Positions 21,046 to 33,107 are shown, numbered from the stretch's first letter. The stretch: DNA of 64,000 bases from Pollenia angustigena (GCA_930367215.1 OV884056.1:88857285-88921284); one strand, 5' to 3'. Program-made: numbers and translations. The notes: a model not told the origin generated them from the letters alone.

Positions 21046-22336
21046 TAAAGTAAATTCAATTGATTTATGCGTAAAAAACCTAATCGTGAACGGCACAGAA
21101 TTTTTAAAAGGGCCTCGGCAAATGGTCTTAGTATAAACCCAAGGAAATCAAAATGCCTAGTAATTAGGAAGCGATTAACAGTCATCCATTTTGTACCTGT
21201 CATAACTCTTAGGCTGGGTTTTTGAGATCTCAGTTAAACTAGGTTTAGTTAATCCGAAAATTGATTTGTGCCGCCAATAGCAAGTTTTAAAACAAAATGT
21301 TGCCGGAACAGCGCAGTCTTGCTTAAAATGTGGGTCTTTAATGAAATAATAGAACAAAAAATCAAATTTCACCGTAAAATCCCAGTTGCAGAGAACGTTA
21401 AACTAAGTTTAAACCTAATCCCCATCTTAAAAACCCCTCCTTAATGATCAACAAATTGAACTAGTAGACTCCGTGAAGAATCTTGGAGTATATTTCAACA
21501 ACACTCTCACGTGGTCTGACCATATTAATTATGCTTGTGGTCGGACTTTTTCCATGTTGAGAACACTCTGGCAAACACAGCACTGCACGCCAATAAATAT
21601 TAGAATACTTCTTGCTAAAACCTATTTAATACCTACTCTCATATATGGGTGTGAAATTTTAGCTAGTTGTGACACACAAAGTAAAAGAAAGCTTAACGTC
21701 GTTTTTAATAATATCGCCCGATATGTTTATGGTTTGAAACGATTTGATAGGGTTTCAGCGTTTTCGATAAAGTTGTATGGCATAAGTTTTAATAGTCTTC
21801 TTAAAACTAGAATATTACTATTCCTACATAAGATTATTTACACTAAACAACCACAGCATTTATATGATCGATTGAATTTTTCAAGATCCAATAGGGGAAG
21901 AAGATTGATACTCTTTAGACATCATAGTTTGATATCCGAATGGCAATTCTTTTTATACGCTACTCGTCTCTGGAATAAACTTCCATATGACTCTCAAGTT
22001 ATAAGTAATGCACTTCAGTTCAAAAATAACATTATTTGCTTATTCAAATGAAGAAACTGTATTTTTGTTTTTCCTTTTTTTTTCTTGGTTATGTAAAATT
22101 AATTATTATATGATTTTATACTTAGTTTAATTTAATTTTTTTTGTTTATGTTTTTATGTTTTTTGTTTCCAATTTGAAAATATTTTAAATTGATAATAAA
22201 TATGTAATATTTTTATGTTATTAGTTTTTAAGTTTTTAATAACAAAACCTGCAATTTTACAAAAGCTCAGTTCTGTACTGCAATATGAGACTCTAAGTCT
22301 TGTGTACGTAACATCAAATAAATAAATAAATACTAA
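21046..22336 (+). pseudogene. 5'-truncated non-LTR retrotransposon, RT C-terminus
   Basis: The frame starts in the reverse transcriptase palm/thumb region (ASANGLSINPRKSKCLVI at about 21115), is interrupted by a small MITE, and continues at 21446-22051 with NLGVYFNNTLTW, the thumb/connection motif, and conserved blocks such as YLIPTLIYGCEIL and TRLWNKLPYDSQV near the end. It stops at 22051 and is followed by an AT-rich 3' UTR and an (AAATA)n tail at about 22316-22336. Removing the MITE with one TTA copy restores one continuous frame across the junction. The element landed inside the 11-bp minisatellite. The clade (Jockey/LOA-like) is uncertain. Confidence 0.85.
21212..21440. mobile_element. 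PIF/Harbinger-like MITE inside LINE RT, TTA TSD
   Basis: The ends GGCTGGGTTTTTGAGAT and, inward from the right, GGAGGGGTTTTTAAGAT are inverted repeats, with further matching GGTTTAGTT- and GGTTTAAAC-like segments. TTA flanks it at 21209-21211 and 21441-21443. The LINE reading frame becomes continuous when the 229-bp insert and one TTA are removed, which proves the boundaries. Confidence 0.8.
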
Positions 22337-22349
22337 ATACTAAAATACT

Positions 22350-22620
22350 AGCATAGAGTTAGAGCTAGAGTTAGAGTAGAGTTAGAGTAGGGTTAGAGTA
22401 GAGTTAGAATAGAGTTAGAGAAGAGTTAGAGTAGAGTTGGAGTAAAGTTTGAGTAGATTAAGAGTAGGGTTAGAGTAGACTAAGAGTAGAGTTGGAGTAG
22501 AATTAGAGAAAGTTAAATTAACTAGAGTTAGAGGCGTTTAAAGAAGAGTTAGATAAGAACTAGAGTAGCAGTAGAGAAGAGTTAGAGTAAAAGTAGAGTA
22601 ACACTAAAGTAGAGGTTAAG
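22350..22620. repeat. Minisatellite continuation, decayed
   Basis: Variants of GAGTTAGAGTA resume right after the LINE tail and become increasingly degenerate. Scattered GAGTTAGA-like words persist to about 23330. Confidence 0.85.
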
Positions 22621-22622
22621 TA

Positions 22623-23005
22623 CACTCAAAATATTATGTAGTTAAATTCAAACGAAAATTCATTTTAAACAAATTAAAATTCATTTCGAAAACGGATCAT
22701 TTACTTTTCATTTAAAACAAATGATTTTTACATTCATTTTTTAATTTTTTATTTATTGAACAGCAAATTCCTTAAAATTGAATAGTTTTTACTTTTAAAA
22801 ATATATTTTAACCGGCAAAAGTCAAACTAAATAAAAAAATAAATTCGAAAAAACATTATTTTTTGGTAGTTTGTTTTTTGAATAACAAACATAAATGTTA
22901 AAAAATAATATTATTCGTAAAATAACTATATTTTTACTCAATTTTAACAGTACGGAAAACGAATTTAATTACCCACAATCAATTACTGTAATTATTTTAT
23001 GAGTG
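22623..23005. mobile_element. Tc1/mariner-like MITE with TA duplication
   Basis: The ends CACTCAAAATATTATGT and, inward from the right, CACTCATAAAATAATTA are imperfect inverted repeats. TA flanks both sides (22621-22622, 23006-23007). The 383-bp insert lies in decayed minisatellite (TTAAG before, GAGTAAAATAG after) and has no coding potential. Confidence 0.6.
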
Positions 23006-23330
23006 TAGAGTAAAATAGATTAAAGTTAGAGACTTTTTAGAGTAGAGTTTGATAAGAGTTACAATGGAGTTAGAGCATAGTAAGAATAGAGTTAGAGAGA
23101 TATATTAAAGATAACATTAATGTAGAGTTGAGAAATAGTTAGACTAAAGATAATGTAAGAATAGATATTAAGTACAAATGTAACTACAATGTCTAAGTAA
23201 AGTTAGAATAATGTTAGGCTATACCGTGAAGAGAAATAGAGTGTTAAGTGAATTTTAAAGTTAAGAGTTAAAGGAAATTTTAACCATACTTAAATTATGC
23301 CTCGAGTAGAGTTAGAGGGGATTTCAGGTT

Positions 23331-24336
23331 TTTGTAGAGCAGAAACTCAAAGCGAACAGAGCTCAAGTACAGTTTTTTGTAAGACTAACATAAGAGTTCC
23401 ATTAGATTTAAAGTAGATTTAGTACGGAAACAAGCGAGGTATAATTCAGAGAAAGATTTCAGGCTAAGTTGAGTGGAGTTAATATAGATTTGAATTAAGT
23501 TTCTAGTAATTCAAAAGCCCCAAATTATCTGTGCTACTTAGTTTTGCCCCAATATTTCTGGTTAAACATATTAAAGCACTTAACCTCTTATTATTCTCTG
23601 ACCGTAGACAATTTAAACTTTTGCTAATTTTATAGTTTCTAAAACTGTACACAAGATAAAGTCTTAACAAACATTTAAATTTCTTAAAACATGCCAGCCA
23701 AATCGAAAAACACGTCTTGAGTATAACAAAAAAAAGATTTTTTGCAAAAAAAAAAAAAAAAAATACTTTTGCATGATCTGGTTGTTGGTTTTAGGTTTTG
23801 CGCTTTAACATGATTTAATACGAATATTTGAGTTTGGATTTAAAACAGTTACGGTCATTTTGCGTTTTTAATCGATTTTTTTTTATTAAAGTTTTTATTA
23901 CAATTTGTTAAATTTGTGCTTTAAAGTTCAAGTATTTTATTTGTGTGCTTTTTTTTCTTTACGCTAATTTTGCTTGTATTGTACATTCCTATGACAAATA
24001 GGATTTGTCATGGTTGTTTGAATTCTTTCTAATTTTTTTTTTGTTTTCAGTTTTTAAAAGTTTTATTCTTTCTCATTTAATTAAGCAGACGAGATTTCTT
24101 TTTTGTAGATAATTAATTTTTTATTTGCGCTAAGCAAAATCTTGTTTAGTCCAAGATTTAACTTGATTTGATATTTTATGACTTCTTCTTGTTTTGAGTT
24201 TGAACATCTCACCAATAAGATGTTGCGGATTTTTAGTTTAACTTGATCTAGATATCTTTTTCAAAATATACTTCAGCAGATGGCTTTAATTTGGTGTTTT
24301 TTTCATATTCTTGGTTTTAAAAAACTTTAAAATGAA
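23331..24336. other. AT-rich stretch, nothing recognised
   Basis: Contains an A19 run near 23745, long T tracts and no open frame above background. No gene, RNA or terminal repeat recognised. Confidence 0.4.
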
Positions 24337-24580
24337 ATGCCTGAATTCATAAAAATATTTTTTTTAAGGTTTACAAAATAAACTTTCTATGAAAATGTCC
24401 CTTAATAATCATTTGTGAATACGAGGGTTAGTCTTTTGATCGTTTTTAATGAAATATTTTCGCTCGTTTTTTTCATTAACGATTATTAAATTTAACAAAT
24501 TTTTATTACAGAAAATTTTCATTGAACATTTTTTTTGTAAACCTTAATTAATTATAAACAATTTTTATGAATACAGGCAT
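24337..24580. mobile_element. Small MITE with ~20-bp TIRs
   Basis: ATGCCTGAATTCATAAAAAT on the left is matched inward from the right by ATGCCTGTATTCATAAAAAT. GGTTTACAAAA occurs in inverted orientation just inside both ends. No coding sequence; the TSD is ambiguous (possibly AT). Confidence 0.6.
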
Positions 24581-25284
24581 TAATTTTTTAAAGTTTTATT
24601 ACTAAAGACCCGTATGTCTGGTTTTTTGAATTTATTAACATTTGTCAGCAATAAAAATTTTTAATTAATTTTAATTTGTATTTTTTTCACAGAAAGGCAC
24701 TTTTTAAATTTACTATTTTTCTAGTTATAAAACGGTTATTTTTAAAACCTTAATTTTTTGTTTAAATTAAAGAACTTTTTTGTTATTAAAATGATTCTGT
24801 CACATCTTCACACTTAATATTTGTTTTTTTTTTTAAACTGGTCTATATAATTAAAAAAAGTCTTTATGGCAATTAACAATATTTTTTTTGTTTATTGAAT
24901 TTCTTAATTTGAAATCACGTATTTGTTTTTTTAAGCAAATAAGTTAATTTGTTTACTTATTTATTAATGCTACTCTCTGATAAAATAAATATAGCAAACC
25001 AGTTTAACATTCCAGGCCATCTAAGCAAAATGCTTGTGAAATTATTTTGCACTTGTTTACAAAGATTTTATAAGATTGTCATCTGTTTTGGTTTTAAGAA
25101 ATTTTTCTAAATAATGTTTTTGATAAACAAACTTCAATTAATCAAAAATTGTCAAACGAAATTAATGTTTTAGTAGAAATATTAAAATGCATTGGTAGCA
25201 CTATAAATGATTTAAAAATGTGTAAAGGTTAAAAAAATGTCAAGAAATATTGAATGCTTCAATTTGTTTTTATTCCCTACACCA
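24581..25284. other. AT-rich spacer
   Basis: Nothing recognised apart from poly-T tracts. Confidence 0.4.
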
Positions 25285-26186
25285 GTACCCATGTTCTGTA
25301 GCTTTAGTGAGAACTTCTCGCATCGAAAGGATGTGAAACAAAATATTCCATTGTTTCTCGAAAAGTGAGGAAAAACTGTGTCTGTAACTCATGTCGAAAA
25401 CTATCAAAAGAGGTAACGTCGTTACGTTATAAATGTCATAGCATTGCACTCGAAGCCGATGTGACGTTGCAGACGTTGAGGACGTCAGTAACTCATATCG
25501 TTGCCGGCGACCAAAACCCTGCAAATAATAGGACCAGTCCAAACACGCGTGTAAAGAGTAGCCCACAAGGGACCAGGACCAGTCCAAAAGTAAACCAAAC
25601 GTATGGAAAAAACATGGTCTATATAGCATTACGATGTCCTAGGGTAGGACCATATAACCCACCTTTGTACCACTAAGGACTAGTTTTAAAACTACTCCAT
25701 GGTATACTCAAGAGGATTAGTTTTGAAGTCGTTTAAAAACGAAGACATGTCGTCTCATTACATCGTACCAGTCCATGGAGTCCATTTCATCAAAATGGAT
25801 TAGGTGGTCCAATTTTATTTAAAGGGAATTTACTAAAATTGGAAATTTTCCAACGACGGCGGCGAAAATACAACCATCGCATTTTTATTAAAATTTTTCT
25901 TCGCATTTTGCATTTTTATGGTTTTTTAGTTTTAAAATTTGTTTCTCGCTCCATTTTTATTCGTGAGTTTATTTGAGAGTTCAAAGCTCACCAACATGTA
26001 ACAGACACACTTTTTCTGTAAATTGGCGAGTTATTTCCTTACGTGACAGCTTGTACTCGCCAAAAAAGTTACAGACGCAGTTTAGTGAGAAAAACAGCTG
26101 TTTGTTTCATTTTACGGCATTTTTGTTTCATTTCACACATTTTAATCAAAAAGTTTCTCGACGCGAGAGTTACAGCACATGGGCAC
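25285..26186. mobile_element. Long-TIR element, family CTCGC, copy 1
   Basis: The ends GTACCCATGTTCTGTAGCT and, inward from the right, GTGCCCATGTGCTGTAACT are inverted repeats. Both arms then carry tandem-like words such as TTCTCGCATCG, GTTTCTCGAAAAGTGAG, TGTGTCTGTAAC and GGCGAGT in inverted orientation. Relatives are at 34590-35189 (minus), 41294-41560 (fragment) and 52971-53987. The 3-bp flanks are CAG and CAT here; CAG is exact in the best copy. No transposase frame is visible; short frames are shadows of the repeats. Confidence 0.65.
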
Positions 26187-26514
26187 ATGGTCAATTTTCG
26201 TTCTGTGAAACGGTGAAATAAAAAGTTTTTTTCAGATTTTCATAACACTTTTGATTCACGTTCAGTGAGAAAATGAAAGCAAAAGATTTATTCATCGTCT
26301 CACAGCACTAGCGATTCTTTTTTTTTTTTTTTTTGTGAAACAGTTTTTGTCAAATTCTTTCTGACAAGAGTTTTTATACAAATTATTTATAGGTGAAATT
26401 ATGAATGATGATGAATGTAGCAAGATGAAAGAATTTTTTAGATCTAATAGTTTAATAAAAGGAACAAAAATCAATCAAAAAGTCAATTTCGAATTTTCTG
26501 ATGATACGTTGTTT
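26187..26514. other. AT-rich spacer
   Basis: Contains a T20 tract near 26316 and more CAGTGAGAAAATGAAA-like words of the neighbouring element family. No gene recognised. Confidence 0.4.
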
Positions 26515-26524
26515 TGTACTTATA

Positions 26525-26715
26525 TAAGGTGACGATATGAAGTATTTCTATGACTATAAAATTGTAACGTTACTGACTGACTGAATGACTGACTGATTCA
26601 TCATCGCCTGAAGCAAAAACCATGAAATTTTGACATGAGGTTGGTCTCTCCCCAAATCGATCCACTAAGACGGGATTCTTGGAAATTCAAATGTTTAGGG
26701 GGTAAAAAAGACAAT
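26525..26715 (+). mobile_element. Helitron-like fragment, 5' part
   Basis: AAAATTGTAACGTTACTGACTGACTG is followed by TGATTCATCATCGCC, TCCCCAAATCGATCCACTAA and GACGGGATT, matching the start of the element at 27323. It is truncated on both sides. Confidence 0.55.
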
Positions 26716-26940
26716 GTGTGTAAATAAGTAGATTTTAGTGTATATTTGCCAACAAATGACTTTCAAAACAACTGATGTCAGATGGTTTGTTAGAACACGC
26801 TCTAATTGAAAAATGTTACACTGCAAATGCGATCTGAAATTTACAGAAGTAAATTTGTTATTATTGCCGAAAGCGACAAAATCGTTTTTAGTATCTTAAA
26901 AAATTAAATTCTTGTACATTTGCTTCTTATTTTCTGTTCA

Positions 26941-27000
26941 GGGCTGCCAGATATGGCGATTTCTCGCCAAACGTGGCGATTTTGAAACGCCACATCTTTT
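26941..27000 (+). mobile_element. hAT-like terminus, CAGGGCTGCCAG
   Basis: From the CAGGG at about 26939, the sequence TGGCGATTTCTCGCCAAACG matches, inverted, the terminus ending at 3026. Only one end was found. Confidence 0.45.
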
Positions 27001-27322
27001 GTGAATACATAAAATCAAAAGTTGTATACAGATTTTAATCATTTATAGCTTGTTCTGTTTGTAATGTTGTTTTTTATATGTCTGCATAAAATTAGAAGCA
27101 TAGCTGCATTTTTCAATTTTTTATGAATTTTTAAACACAAAAATTCCGAAATTTTAATAAAATTAATTTTTTTTTTCCAGAAAAAAAATTATGTTTCTAA
27201 AACGACTGCGCATATAAGAAAAACGTTTTACCTTTCTTAAAGTAAATTTTATTACGGAATTTCGGTTTTTTTTAGTTTTTCAATAAGCTAAAGCGTTTTT
27301 GAGTTGCGCGAACATATGTTAA

Positions 27323-29447
27323 TCTATCTATCTATATATATAAAATTGTAACGTTACTGACTGACTCACTGACTCACTGACTCACTGACTGACTGACTGA
27401 CTGATTCATCATCGCACAGCCTAAACGCCTGAAGCTAGACACTTGAAATTCGGACCAGAGATTGGTCACTCCCCAAATCGATCCACTAAGACGGGATTTT
27501 TGGAAATTCGAATGTTTAGGGGGTAAAAAAGGGTAAAAACGGGAAAATTCGGTAACCTTATATCTCCAAAACTAAAAGAGATACAAAAAAAATTTAATAC
27601 CTATCGTAGTTCTTTAGAAAAATAAGCGGACAGGTGTCTGGTACTTTTTTGAAATTCGGCCCTATTTGGGAGTAAACGTGTAAAATCTGATTTTTAGTAC
27701 TTTTTTGACACCCCATCTATCTTTTGAACCAATAAACATAGAAACAAAGTTAATACCGCATTCGAAACTTATCAAAAAAATACGAATATAAATTTGGTAC
27801 TTTTTCGAAATCCGAACATTTAAGGGGTAAAAATCGTAATTATTTTTGGTACTTTTTTTAAAAAACATTTTTCTCCATTTTTTGAAATATTCGTACTAAA
27901 TTATGGGCTGCCACTATAATACTGAAATTCTTTATACTTTAATGGGGTGAAAAATAGTACCAAAAAGGGGGAATACAGGAAATTTGATATTTCACTTAAC
28001 CTTTTTGGTATTTTTTAAATTATCGTTATGTTGGACCTAAAAACATAAGATTCAACATGCAATGTCGTGAGTGGATAAGAATCTATGACGGAACTTTTTG
28101 GTACTTTTTTGTTCTTTAACTGGTACTTTTTGAATTTTCTTTAGTTTTGGACCTAGAAACATAAAATTCAATATGCAATGTCCTGGATGGATGAGAATCT
28201 ATAAGAATGAACTTTTTGGTACTTTTTAATTCTTTGATTGGTACTTTTTGAATTTCAGTTGGTATTGGACCTAGAATGACAAAATTAAAAATGCAAGGTC
28301 CTGAGTGGATAAGAATTCATAAGAGGGAAGTTGTTGGTACTTTTTTATTCATTTACTGGTACTTTTTGAATTTCCGTCAGTATTGGACCTAGAAACATAA
28401 AATTAAACATGCACGATCCTGTGTTAATGAGAATCTTTTAGTGGGATCTTATTGGTACTTTTTTATTCGTTAGCTGGTACTTTTTGAATTTCCGTTAGTA
28501 TTGGGCCTAGAAACATAAAATTAAACATGGAACCTCTTGAGTGAATGACAATCTGTAAGAGAGATGTTTTTGGTACTTTTTCGTTTTTTAAATGGTACTT
28601 TTTTTAAATTTTCGCTAATGTTGGTCTAATGAACATAAAATTAAACTTGCATGGTCCTGAGTGAATGAGAATCTCTAAAATCGCTTATTGGTACTTCTTA
28701 GTTAAAAAACTGGTACTTTTTGAATATCCGTTATTATTGGACTGAGAAACATAAAATTGAATATACAATGCCCTAAGTGGATATGATTCTATAAGAGGGT
28801 AGTTTTTGGTACTTCTTTGTTCTTTAACTGGTACTTTTTGAATTTCCGTTAGTATTGGACCTAGAAACATAAAATTAAACGTGCAAGGTCCTGATTGAAT
28901 GAGAATCTGTAAGAGGGCTTTTTGGTACTTTTTTGTTCTTTAACTGGTACTTTTTGAATTTCCGTTAATATTGAACCTAGAATAATAAAATTCAACATGC
29001 AATTTCCTGAGTGGATAAGAATCTATAAGAGGGAATTTTATGGTATTTTTTTATTCATTAACAAGTACTTTTTGATTTTCCATTTTTAATGGGCCCAGAA
29101 AGATAAAATTAAACATGCAAGGTCCTGAGTGAATTAGAATCTTTAAGAGGGGTTTTGGTACTATTTTGTTCTTTAACTGGTATTTATTTATAAACTGGTA
29201 CTTTTTTTAATTTAATACTTATTTTTGTGTAATAAATAGAAAAAAGTAAGTAATTGTCTGGTACTTTTACGAAATTCGGCTGTTTTAATAAAATTTAAAT
29301 AAAAATTATACAACTTGGCCTGATTACAAAGTAGCGGGTTAGATGCTATAAATTAAAATAATTTAAACCTAGAAAAATAAGCTTTGGCATACAAATATGT
29401 TCACGAAGGAAAAGGAGACGCTAACGAAGTAGCGGGTTAAATGCTAG
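27323..29447 (+). mobile_element. Helitron-like nonautonomous element
   Basis: It starts with TCTATCTATATATATAAAA, then ACTGACTGACTGA repeats and TTCATCATCGCACAGCC. It ends in CTAG at 29444-29447 followed by T. A perfect 5-bp hairpin (CGCTA, loop ACGAAG, TAGCG) lies at 29419-29434, ten nucleotides before CTAG. A TC start, no TIRs or TSD, a subterminal hairpin and a CTRR end are Helitron hallmarks. No Rep/helicase is encoded. The middle is a minisatellite (27960-29220). Fragments are at 26525-26715 and, inverted, 41575-41941. A rival view is a LINE-related element with the same common insect ends. Confidence 0.5.
27960..29220. repeat. ~115-120-bp minisatellite in the Helitron-like element
   Basis: About ten units share TGGTACTTTTTGAATTTCCG, TATTGGACCTAGAAACATAA, AATTAAACATGCAAGGTCCT and GAGTGAATGAGAATCT. 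Units diverge by 10-20 percent by eye and carry small indels. No coding potential. Confidence 0.9.
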
Positions 29448-29839
29448 TACAATATATAATTTCTTAGTATGTCAGGATGTTTGCATGTATGTCCTATTCT
29501 TTCCGCAACTTTCTGATGCCATCTGATGACATAGGAAGCTGAAATTTGGCACACTTGAAGTACTTTCTCTGCGGAAGATCGTAACGAAGCCATATTTTTG
29601 ATTTTCGGCTTTTCAACTAGTATAACTATAAAGATCTGATAGAAAATATGTTTTTTTTATAATATTGGGAACTTTGGGCCCACCCGGCACGGCTAGGCAC
29701 CGTCGGATTGACCTGAAAAATTAGATCATGATTTCTTACACCAAACCTCATATTTTAAGCAGCGCAAACAATTATATTTAAAAAAAAAAAAAATCCCATA
29801 CAAGATGCGACCAGTCTACTGTATATGTTAAGTTAACTA
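29448..29839. other. Degenerate repeat, unclassified
   Basis: 29460-29640 contains TATGTCAGGATGTTTGCATG and GAAGCTGAAATTTGGCACAC, wording typical of dispersed insect repeats near (TATA)n starts. I cannot define its ends. Confidence 0.35.
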
Positions 29840-31156
29840 CCCAGTTGGCCAAATGGTCATAAACGCAAATGTCGTCAACGATGTCTTCCGAACATTTTTG
29901 AATTTGTCGCCTATATAACATTGATGGCGACAACTTAAGTAAGAAAACGTGTATATTGTCGTGTTAAAAATCGTATTAACGACTTCTTTTGAGACATTTT
30001 TTTAAATTTGTCTTGAATAATAATTTATTGATGACAACGTAAGTAACCATTGCATGCATTTTGTCGTGCTTCAAACCACACTGACGACAAAATGCAGGCA
30101 ATTGTCGCTCATCTTGTCTTCAATTAGACTTTATTGAGGACAACTTTGACGACAAAATGCATGCAATGGTCGCTTACGTTGTCCTCTACTAAAATTGTGC
30201 AATTCGAAAATTGATAGGACAAGAAACACAAAAAATAAATGTTCCTGCTGACTACATTGTCATATCGTAGCCTCAATATGCAAACCTGCTAAATCCACTT
30301 TTTAAGTAAATTGAGATTTTAATGCCGTGTGAAAGAGAAAGATACACCTCGTCGACCAGCATGTTGTTTTTCTTCAAATTGAGTCTTTAAGTGTGTTAAA
30401 CCAACTATATTTTTAGGTTTTCTCTCAAGCTGCGCATATGAAATATAAAAAGTTTGTTGTTTTCATTAAAAGTTTTTGGAAGTTAGCAGGTTTGCATATG
30501 TCGACGATATGTTAAGTTCAGAACCCATTCCCTTATTAATCAAAAGCCTACTGGAGGTCTGACTGTCTCCACACATCAAGAATCCACTATTTTCGAGTCC
30601 AGTCTCTAAAAACTTATCGGCCATTTCATTAGTTTGGAACTCACTAGTTGGAATTCACAGCCCATCAGGACCCTGGAATTCACTAGTTGGAATTCACAGC
30701 CCATCAAGACCCTAAGAGATTTTAGTAAATATATCCTCGAGGTATACCCGTTCCCCTTATTCTGGATATATCGGCAAATCTGAAGTATAGCCAATAAATC
30801 AGTATCGGTGTTCGTTTAATCCCTAATTGTCACATACCTATCGGCGACTAAATCGTAGATAGTGTCAACAATATTGTCATCAACGACACTATTAAGGTAA
30901 TGTCGCTAATCGGGCATTAACGATTTTATGAGAAAATCTTTTATATAATCGCCAACTTTAACCACATTGTTACCCATATGATCATTAACGACAATATGCA
31001 TAATAATGTCGCTCACATTGTCGTTTATGACTTAAGTGCCCTTTGTTCGAAAAAGTCGTCGCCGATTTGCATGGGCTGTCGCCAACATGTCGTCAGGGAT
31101 TTACTATGGGTTTTGTACGCGTCCTCGACGTTGTCTTGAAGACATGGCCAACTGGG
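29840..31156. mobile_element. TA-flanked element with CCCAGTTGGCCA ends
   Basis: CCCAGTTGGCCA is present at both ends in inverted orientation, flanked by TA at 29838-29839 and 31157-31158. The interior is built of irregular modules of TTGTCGTC, GACAAC, GACGACAA and TGTCGCT words (29870-30200 and 30830-31110). A central part (30280-30800) is different and may be a further insertion. No transposase seen. The TA flank fits Tc1/mariner-type elements. Confidence 0.5.
30638..30712. repeat. Short direct repeat, about 36 bp
   Basis: GGAACTCACTAGTTGGAATT and GGAATTCACTAGTTGGAATT begin two adjacent copies, each followed by CACAGCCCATCARGACCCT. It sits in the central part of the TA-flanked element. Confidence 0.8.
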
Positions 31157-31158
31157 TA

Positions 31159-32990
31159 TAGTTAAAAAAAAAAAATTAAATAATTCAGAAATAGATTATA
31201 AAATCGCTTGAAATTCATTCCACCTTTTAAACACAATCGTTTTGAAATCTCTCGATTTTCATCACATATCTGAATATTAATTAATCAAATAAATTTGTTT
31301 CCCAGAATGCTTAAAAAATTTAATAATTTTAATAATTATTCTAATAGTATTAACCGGACATTGAATCCTAGATAAACATGCAAGACGAGTCGGCCTACCC
31401 TTCAACAATCACTATAGCGGTTGCAATATATAGCGAGAAAGAAGAAGCGGTGTTTAACTTCTCTGTCCATCCACCGGCCCCTATCTTACAGTTGACCGAT
31501 TCTTCATTTGGCAAGTCTTTTGGGCTTATCAAAACCAACCCTTTTGACTCTACTGTAAACAAACAACAAATCAACCAACGAATTTAAAATAAAAATTTTA
31601 GGGCATTTATTTAAAATAGAATGTTCAACTGTCAAAACTTGTTATTTATTTTTTAAATATTAAACATCGATTTTGCCCACTTTCAGTAAAAAAGCGGTCT
31701 TAAATACTTAAAAAAAAATTTATGAATATTTGCTCTAAATTTTTTTTATTCTTCATTTTATTCAAAAATAAAACCAGAACACCGTCTACAAAAGTCAAGC
31801 AATTAAACAGAAACCAGTAGGCCGAATTTAAAATTGATGCAGAGCAATTTTTTTAAATTATTTTCACAATAAACAAGAAACAAAATAACAAGAAGATGTA
31901 AGTGGCATAAAGCTCAATAACAGTATTAAGGCATTTTTCTTGAAAAAAAAAACAAAAAAAAAAACAGCAACAACTTGAAACATTTTTGCATCAACATATA
32001 AGAAACATGCTTGTGTCTTAAATCTTTTGTTTTTGTTTGTAACTGATCAGAGCGTATGCATTTTTGCATATGCGTGTGCGTATGTGTATGAATTGCTTTA
32101 GTTTTAACACATCTGCAATGTGAGAGCAGTGATTTTGTTACAATTTTTTAATTTCATTTAATGCCTTGAATATGTTTGTAATTTAGTTAATCTCATATCA
32201 AAAAAGAATTAATATACATGCAACTCTTTTTGTATGTATGTGTGTATTGTATACTTACCATATGTCTGTATGTCTTTCTTTTTGTTTATTTCTAGTCATG
32301 AGTGAAGGATTTTTTTGACCACAGAAACTTGTATTTTCAAAAATATTCAATCCGTAAAAAAAACAATTGCACACGATTAATGTTACAAAAACATAAAAAA
32401 AATAAACTAATTCAGAATAAAATCCCGCCAACAAAGCTGGCACAGAAATCTATATTCTAATCTTAAGTCCAAGGTTTTGCACATGTGCTTTTGGCAACTG
32501 TGGCAAAATATTATAACCAAGTAGACTTTGTTTTACCCTAAGCAAGCTTTAAATTATTTTAATTTTCTAAATTGTGAAAATACATTCAGCATTCTTGATA
32601 AATTTTAAAGTTAATTTAGATATTAAGTATTAGCGGCAGGGGTAGCACGGGGTAAAAAGGGAATCTTATTATTTGTTGTAAAAAGTATTCAGAATATTAT
32701 TTAGAAAACGGCTCAGACACCCAGCAACGATATCTATGTTTTTTAGTGTTTGTGTATTAGAACACAACTCTTAATGCCGTTCATAACTATTTTTAAGAAA
32801 GTAATGAACATTATATAGTGTTCTGATCTACGCAATAAAACAGAACTATTGTAGTAGTGTTGTAAAAATACATTATATTTTAATGTTCTATAGTATTTTA
32901 TTTACATTTATAAGTCCTCTTCCATATTATGAAACATTTGCTGCAGCAACTTTCTTCAATTCTTTTTTGAAACTAAATTCTGGTCAATTT
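31159..32990. other. 1.8 kb without recognised genes
   Basis: Short open frames (31378-31587 plus; 32255-32443 minus) show no domain, signal peptide or codon pattern I recognise. GT-rich words such as TATGCGTGTGCGTATGTG lie near 32065-32090. No terminal repeats found. Confidence 0.4.
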
Positions 32991-32991
32991 A

Positions 32992-33107
32992 CGGCCAATT
33001 TCACCATGTTCGGTTATAATTAACTATCAGTTATAGCTGTCAAAACATATTGGTAACTGGAACTTTAATTAAAAGTTAGTTTTAACTGAACTTGGTGAAA
33101 TTGGCCG
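32992..33107. mobile_element. PIF/Harbinger-like MITE, TTA TSD
   Basis: A 116-bp near-palindrome: CGGCCAATTTCACCATGTTC on the left and, inward from the right, CGGCCAATTTCACCAAGTTC. TTA flanks both sides (32989-32991, 33108-33110). Confidence 0.75.

Noticed and set aside
25270..25676. Overlapping frames of 119 (minus) and 103 (plus) codons
   Set aside because: They lie in the arm of a long-TIR element whose words recur at other sites in other frames; no protein family recognised.
31378..31587. 69-codon plus-strand frame beginning MQDESAYPS
   Set aside because: No domain, splice context or conserved pattern; length is within chance for AT-rich DNA with one less AT-rich patch.
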